In this document: positions 58,945 through 64,000 of the stretch, in pieces
Numbering within the stretch: position 1 is the first letter of the stretch
Layout: every line of letters starts with the position of its first letter
Assembly (NCBI GenBank): GCA_950295325.1
Contig: OX485806.1
Coordinates: 45,999,169-46,063,168 of the forward strand
DNA from: Polytrichum commune
Taxonomy: Eukaryota; Streptophyta; Polytrichopsida; Polytrichales; Polytrichaceae
Direction: 5' to 3'
Length of the DNA stretch: 64,000 bases
Made by a program: the position numbers and the translations under genes
The notes under the pieces: generated by a model
Seen by the model: only the letters and a program-made list of their open reading frames with translations
The model's database searches: none
Told to the model about the DNA's origin: nothing

Positions 58945-59015
58945 CTTGAATTGAATTTGAATTGAATTTGAATTGAACTTGAATTGACTTGAATTGACTT
59001 GAACTTGAATTTGAA
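58945..59015. repeat. (TTGAATTGAA)-type microsatellite
   Basis: A run of GAATTGAATTT and GAATTGACTT units, twelve or so, in the hAT remnant. Confidence 0.8.
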
Positions 59016-59939
59016 CCATCTCCTTCTTCTTCTCCGTTTTTTTTCTTATGAAAGGGTATCTAAAAAGGAATGTAGAATGGTTATGGGAAGTGTTTGGTCT
59101 TGTATGTAATCTGATGTGCTTTGATTTAAATGTAAGTTGATGTGTATGTTGCAGGAAATACAAAAGTATGCAACGGCGATTAATATATGTTATGGTAGGT
59201 AGACTGCAACCTTGCAAGCCTAAGTCCCAAGTGGGCTGACTTGGGTTGTGGCAAAGGCGGTCATTGAGACTTTGCGCCCTGTCCTGTAACAATGCATTTT
59301 AAACCAATCTCACCAGTATTGGCTTTTGAGTGATGCATTGTATGCAACCTTCCATATAGGCATCCAACTACAAAATGAGTATGATCGGAAGATGCTTGCG
59401 GTGCCAACACTTCGATGTGGGCAGATGGATTCGGAGCTGCAATTACTTTATGGCCGCATGGCTTTTGAATCAATAGAATTTATCAAACCATGTCTTGCAT
59501 TTGCAGTTGATTTCACTCGTAAGAAGGCACATAATATGTTGTCGTTGATATTAAACCCTAGGTATAAGGGGTTGCAGGTGATTATTGACTACGTGGGACA
59601 TGAAAAGGCCATGTACATTGTGGCAGAATATGATCAACTTGGTTTGGTGCCTTTATTTGTGAAGGTGTTAATTTTGCTAAATCCAAGCTTGGAGAATAAC
59701 TTGGCACCCACATTGGAGGCTACAAGTGATTCTTTTTTTGGGCACACGAGTTCTATAAAGGAGGCTAGTGAGGGCATGCTGAAATCGGAGCTCATTTTGT
59801 TTCGAAAGCCTTTTGTACCTGCAGATAAAGACATTGCTCCACTTGCTTGGTGGACGGATAATACCCCTCAATTTCCGCACGTATCATTTCTTGTGAGGCA
59901 GATTTTAGCAATACTAGGTTTTCAAATCAAGACATAAAT

Positions 59940-61120
59940 TTTGTTTTAGTGTTGCTGGACTTTTGTGTTCCTTGTGTCGTTGTAGGTTGGGCATCCAAAA
60001 TTTAAATGCACTCGTCATGATACTCAAAATTGGCCCATAGATGCTAGAGATGAGTGCAACTCTTTTGCAAAATCTGATCTTGGTGAATTTTTTGGTTGAC
60101 GAGGCTAAATTAGTGGATGCTCATGAAGATGAATTACAAGTAGCAGGTTGCTTTGAGGAAGACCCTACTTGCTCATATGAAAAATTAGATGAGTATAATT
60201 AGTATAACATCTAATTTAAAATGTTGGATGGCCAAGATGCATTTTTTGGGGGGGGGAGACAAATGAAACAATTTATATCATCGCCAACAAACCACGTTGC
60301 ATTTTCTCACCACTTGTATTTGTATGTTCACATCTATAAACAAAATTTGATGAAGTTTCATTTGTTTTGGTGACATGGGCCAGTATGTTTGTCTTGAACT
60401 TTTAAATCAACAATTGGAGTTTGAAAATTGAACTTTACCATGCATTGAAAAATAAGACTTTAAATCATAAAATACCATTGTTTAGCCTTGGATGTTATCA
60501 GCAAGGCGCTTGAACTAATATTTGATACCATTGCAAAGCCATAATTTTTGCATGTTTAATATTATACCAGGCTCTACATTTCATGACCCCCTAGTACCTT
60601 GACAAGGCCTAATAGTGAGCTACCAAGTCATTGCATACCAGGACCCCACTAGTATCATAAAATAGTAATACCAGTCCAACACTGGTTGGAACTTGCTCGA
60701 GTTTCACCACTGATGGTGAAATCTTCATAAATGTTTAATCCATTTGTTTCTCCTTCTTAGACCTATCTCATTGGTAGCTCTACTAACTTAGTAGCCTTAC
60801 TAACATGGTATACTCTTGATTCTATGTTTGGGCCCACTTTATATTTGGGGCCAGATTGAATTCCGGCCCGAACTCTCTTAATTTGGGCCAATAGGATCGC
60901 TCGGTTTCATCAAATTCGGCCCAAGAGCTTTATACTAGGGTCTGACCGAACACCCATTCATCCCATATGGCACCCTAGGTGGTACAATTTTGGTGCCAAA
61001 CCATCGGGCTGAGTTTTTCCTTAGTTCGAACTTTCAACATGGGCCAGATTGGGCTCATCTCTACCGTCAATCTTTAGAAGGTAAATTTTTTTCCTCTCCT
61101 GTGCACTCCTCTAATAAACA
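59940..61120. other. No gene recognised
   Basis: Contains a G9-10 run near 60,249. From 60,830 on there are repeated GGGCCxxxATTxxGGCCC-like motifs, seen again at 61,990-62,150, around the tandem array at 61,125-61,760. Confidence 0.4.
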
Positions 61121-61124
61121 CAAC

Positions 61125-61760
61125 TTTTACAATGAATATAATTACATTAGATTAATAAAGCAACAATTAAGGCCCTAATCACACTTAAGATATAAAAATA
61201 ACATTCAAGCATTTAATCAGGCATGTGGTATGGCATAGGCTATGAGTTAGTCTAATAACGCCACAATTAGGATAATTATGATTGCATTAGGCTAATAACA
61301 CAACAATTTGGGTGTTAATCTTACACTTAAGAGAAAAATGAGATATTTTAGCATTTAATCAAACATATGATATGGTTTAGGCTATGGCTGAATTTAATAA
61401 GACAACAATTAATATAAGTATGTTAGCATTACACTTATATTACAACAATTAAGGCGTTAATCATACACTTAAGAAAAATTTAAAACATTTAAACCATTAA
61501 TCAATAATCGACGTGCATTAGGCAATGGGTTAGTCCAATAACGCAATAATTAGCACAAATATGGTGGCATTAGGCTAATAGCAAAACAATTAGGGTATTA
61601 ATCACACACTCAAGATAAAAATGAAACATTATTATGATTTAGGCAATAATTAGTATAAATATGGTAGCATTAGACTAATAACACAAAAATTAAGGCGCTA
61701 ATTATACACTTAAGACAAGAATGAAACATTTAAGCCGTTAATCAAGAATTGGTATGCCTC
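61125..61760. repeat. AT-rich tandem repeats, ~110-150 bp units
   Basis: Five or so imperfect units share GCATTAGGCTAATAACA, CAACAATTAAGGCGTTAATC, ACACTTAAGA and AATGAAACATTT. Units vary in length. Confidence 0.75.
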
Positions 61761-63006
61761 CTAAACCACACCCATTAGTTAATCCATTGAACATGGTAGA
61801 TAAATTTATAAGAGCATTTGACATCAGAATTAAATTCAAAGGCGCCGATTTAATCTTATGAGACCCAATTTTGATTCATTAACCACAACCTTATTGAGGT
61901 TATCCCCCATGGCAAGTGTCGTGAGACATAGTTGTTGAAAATACCAGGCATTGACCAAGGTAAGCTCCATGATACTTAACCCTCAAGATCATTGGGCCCA
62001 AGAATTGGGCCTCAGCACTTTACATGTGACAAGGTTGGGCCCGAAAAAAATTCATAAAGTGGGGCCCGATTGAGGGCTTAAAATACATGAATCAGGTTGG
62101 TGCAAGGGCCCAAGCTGAGTATAAAGTGGCCCTTACAGGTATTGAAACATCCCTACACACATCACGCCTAAGTTGCAAGTTCATTCCACTACTTGACACA
62201 CACTACAACAAAACGCACAATTTATGAATACCTTAAGTCATAAAATCCCAAAATATGATTGACGAGGCTCCGGATGAGGATGACGCGTGTGGTGACTGGG
62301 TCTAGTCATTACCAACGAGTCGTTTCGGACATGAGTCATATGAATATACACGGTTGTGGGGGCGTATAAAAGGACAGATTCTACGATCCCCACAGCACGT
62401 GGGGCATACCTTGACTAGCCTTGGAGTCTGTGCCCTTTTTAAACCTGCCCGGGCAGAAAAAGTACCAATCCGACGTAGCATGTGACTCCATGTAGTCATG
62501 TTTTCTGCTGACGTGTAATATGACTTGCATGTGTCATAATTTTGCCGACGTGGTAGGCCACGTGGAATGTGACTGCTAGTTTTTTTACTGCTTGTAGTCA
62601 TGTTTTTTGGGGTGTTAGTCGCATTTTCTGTGGGGATGACATTATTATATGACGTCTTATAGTCATATTCTTAGTAACATGTGATGCACAATATGACATG
62701 ATGGAGTGATATTCGCGCAGATGGAGAGTCACATTGTGTAGTTCTTTGTACGTGGTTGTAACTGTATTGAGTTAGATTCGTATTACTTGCAATTTTGAAC
62801 ATCAATCACATTTTTGGGCACATTCCAAGCAATGACGACACATTTAAGTCATACGCTACATGACTGAGCCAGGTAAGAAATTAAGCACACAAATTGAACA
62901 GATAAATATAAATAACTTAAATGATATTATGTAGTCCATGTCTCCAAACATATCCAAATGTGTTCATCTTTCCCACATTTTTCATAAATGCGTAAACTAC
63001 CGAATT

Positions 63007-64000
63007 CTAAGAGGCTTGTTGAGGTTTCGGAATGATAGCCTTCAGTATTTCCATTGGGCACTTGGTGATGGACTTCAGTGCATCGTCCAAACGCAGTATC
63101 GGCGGATCGTCGTCATTGTTGTCCTCGTGCAACAACACGGATTTTGCTCCCAGCTCGATTGAGAACACGCAAACTGATACGTTGCCCTCCTCGATGAGCC
63201 GCCCGTGGAATGAGCCTCCTGCAAGGCTCACGATGATGCCTTACCCCACTACGTTCGCCTTGGCCTTGTTCTCCTCGTCCAAGTCAAACAATTTGACATT
63301 GGACCCCGTGGCCAACGGCAAAGGTGCATCCTCCACCAACGCATTGGCCGTCTCCGACAATACGGGAGTGACCTCCTGTGCCTGCGACTGCAAGAGAAAA
63401 CGTAATTGTCAACAAACAAAAATAATTCGCGTGGAGTTACAACTGCTTCAATTTTCAATATATGACCTCACAGTAGGCTATGATTGCATAATATAACAGG
63501 ACATACTCATATGACGCACCAAGTCATGATATATGACAACAATGAGTAATATAATTGCGACCTATGACTGACCATAGTCATAATTCCTATGACTGACCAT
63601 AGTCATATTTCCTATGACTGACCATAGTCATATTTCCTATGACTGACCATAGTCCTATGACTGGACAGAGTCATATTGTATGACTACAATAAGTAACATA
63701 TTCACCTAGGGTCCTCATATTACTTCGTGGAGTGACATACCTATGCGGACATATGTTATCAATATTTTCTCTGTCTGCGATTGGAGTGAGAACCAAATAG
63801 AAACAAAAAATATCCAAGAGCAGCTTACCTGTGTCGATGAACCTACCAGGTTCGTAGGTACCGACGCTAGACCAACCTCCTTGGTCAGATACGCCACGCA
63901 GTATTCAATGTCGGATTACTTGCGGGCCAATCATTCGAATGTCCTGCAGATTCTGCGGAGGAAGTCATCGTTGGGGTTTAGAGGATCCCATTGCGGAAAA
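63007..64000 (-). pseudogene. CACTA second-gene (TNPA/Ptta-type) C-terminal exons
   Basis: An upstream exon (64,000-63,829) ends YCVAYLTKEVGLASVPTNLV then SSTQ| with donor GTAAGC; it has TGA and TAA at Arg- and Gln-like positions. The next exon starts at 63,387 after CTCTTGCAG and has KLFDLDEENKAKANVVG, TAA (63,241-63,243), GIIVSLAGGSFHGRL, VCVFSIELGAKSVLL and LRLDDALKSITKCPMEIL, ending TAG at 63,007. The (V)VxGxIVS...hGxxL...V.V...L...DA..... pattern is usual at the C-terminus of plant CACTA accessory proteins. Decayed. Confidence 0.5.
63560..63665. repeat. 25-bp subterminal repeats with palindromic core
   Basis: Four units CCTATGACTGACCATAGTCA in tandem, each a small inverted repeat (TATGACT...AGTCATA). 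Transposase-binding sites are commonly of this form in CACTA elements. Confidence 0.8.

Larger units (their letters stand above)
56942..59937 (+). pseudogene. hAT-family transposase remnant, split by an L1 LTR
   Basis: The BED-type zinc finger region is seen as a damaged HGSTSIMKHVINEH (about 57,030-57,080), followed by ITKYYGSTNPYGKIDVAQQR. After the LTR insert (about 57,470-58,352) come FHLTDKVILYMKDEGSNLKT, CKPLALLQPN, KACQYSTYDTK and, after a non-coding microsatellite stretch, the open frame 59,326-59,937 with ILNPRYKGLQVI and the dimerisation motif ELILFRKPFVPADKDIAPLA followed by WW. These are hAT (Ac/Tam3-like) landmarks. Stops, insertions and frame changes make it dead. The 203-codon C-terminal frame is the best-kept part. 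Confidence 0.8.
62201..64000. mobile_element. CACTA transposon 2, left end and part of a second gene
   Basis: Starts CACTACAACAAAACGCAC at 62,201 and is rich in AGTCATA/TATGACT subterminal repeats for about 700 bp and again at 63,500-63,700. The terminus matches the internal one at 29,169 (ACTACAACAAAACGCA). Coding DNA on the minus strand (63,007-64,000) is of the CACTA second-gene type. The element runs off the window end. Confidence 0.75.

Noticed and set aside
1-64000. Organelle DNA insertions and tRNA or rRNA genes
   Set aside because: I recognised no organelle genes or conserved tRNA boxes, but a scan by eye can miss tRNAs; tRNAscan-SE would settle it.

Overview
The window is nuclear DNA of a land plant with a large, repeat-rich genome. 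The evidence is GT-AG introns, one plant-type glycine-rich RNA-binding gene, CACTA, hAT, copia and chromodomain-bearing gypsy elements, solo LTRs with 5-bp target duplications, and a plant-type telomere-like motif (CCCTAAA). I cannot fix the lineage. The whole annotation was made by eye, without searches. The only intact, clearly conserved host gene is an RZ-1A-like RRM plus CCHC-zinc-knuckle protein at 20,916-22,067 (three coding exons, 253 aa, plus a probable 5'-UTR intron).

The most unusual content is a gene family present twice in opposite orientation. Copy A lies at about 24-4,830 (minus, cut by the window start) and copy B at 38,762-44,757 (plus). The two share exon order and intron phases. 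They encode a ParB-like segment (G-N-H/Y-R motif), a conserved middle region with no assignment, and a C-terminal permuted methyltransferase-like domain, with the DPPY-like region before the SAM-binding-like region as in beta-class N4-cytosine/N6-adenine DNA methylases. Both copies are decayed by in-frame TAG/TAA stops and altered splice sites, and the catalytic motifs are eroded. ParB plus DNA-methylase is a known prokaryotic and phage architecture. A spliced plant family of this kind is the best candidate here for something little described.

Layout: 1-4,900 copy A; 4,900-7,185 no gene seen; 7,186-8,764 a complete solo-LTR-like element (family L2) with a small ORF; 8,765-10,430 direct repeats; 10,540-11,360 and 15,001-16,264 copia fragments; 16,265-20,230 AT-rich, empty; 20,256-22,067 RZ-1A-like gene; 22,068-26,196 unrecognised; 26,197-27,137 a solo LTR (family L1); 27,320-32,690 a decayed CACTA element interrupted by a MITE-like insert; 32,750-37,130 a GC-rich island with two convergent copies of a gag-like gene; 37,340-38,440 a minisatellite rich in palindromes; 38,762-44,757 copy B with an L2 element inside an intron; 44,850-45,401 an L2 fragment; 45,620-49,440 a gypsy chromovirus remnant; 49,452-51,144 two L1 LTRs in inverted orientation; 51,150-56,900 unrecognised sequence with repeats; 56,942-59,937 a hAT transposase remnant split by an L1 LTR; 59,940-62,200 tandem repeats; 62,201-64,000 the left end of a second CACTA element.

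A mutational signature runs through the decayed genes. Stops in copy B and the gag-like gene are mostly TAG, several at positions where Gln fits or aligns, and acceptor sites show CAG to CAA. This fits C-to-T decay in CHG-methylated, silenced DNA better than an altered genetic code.
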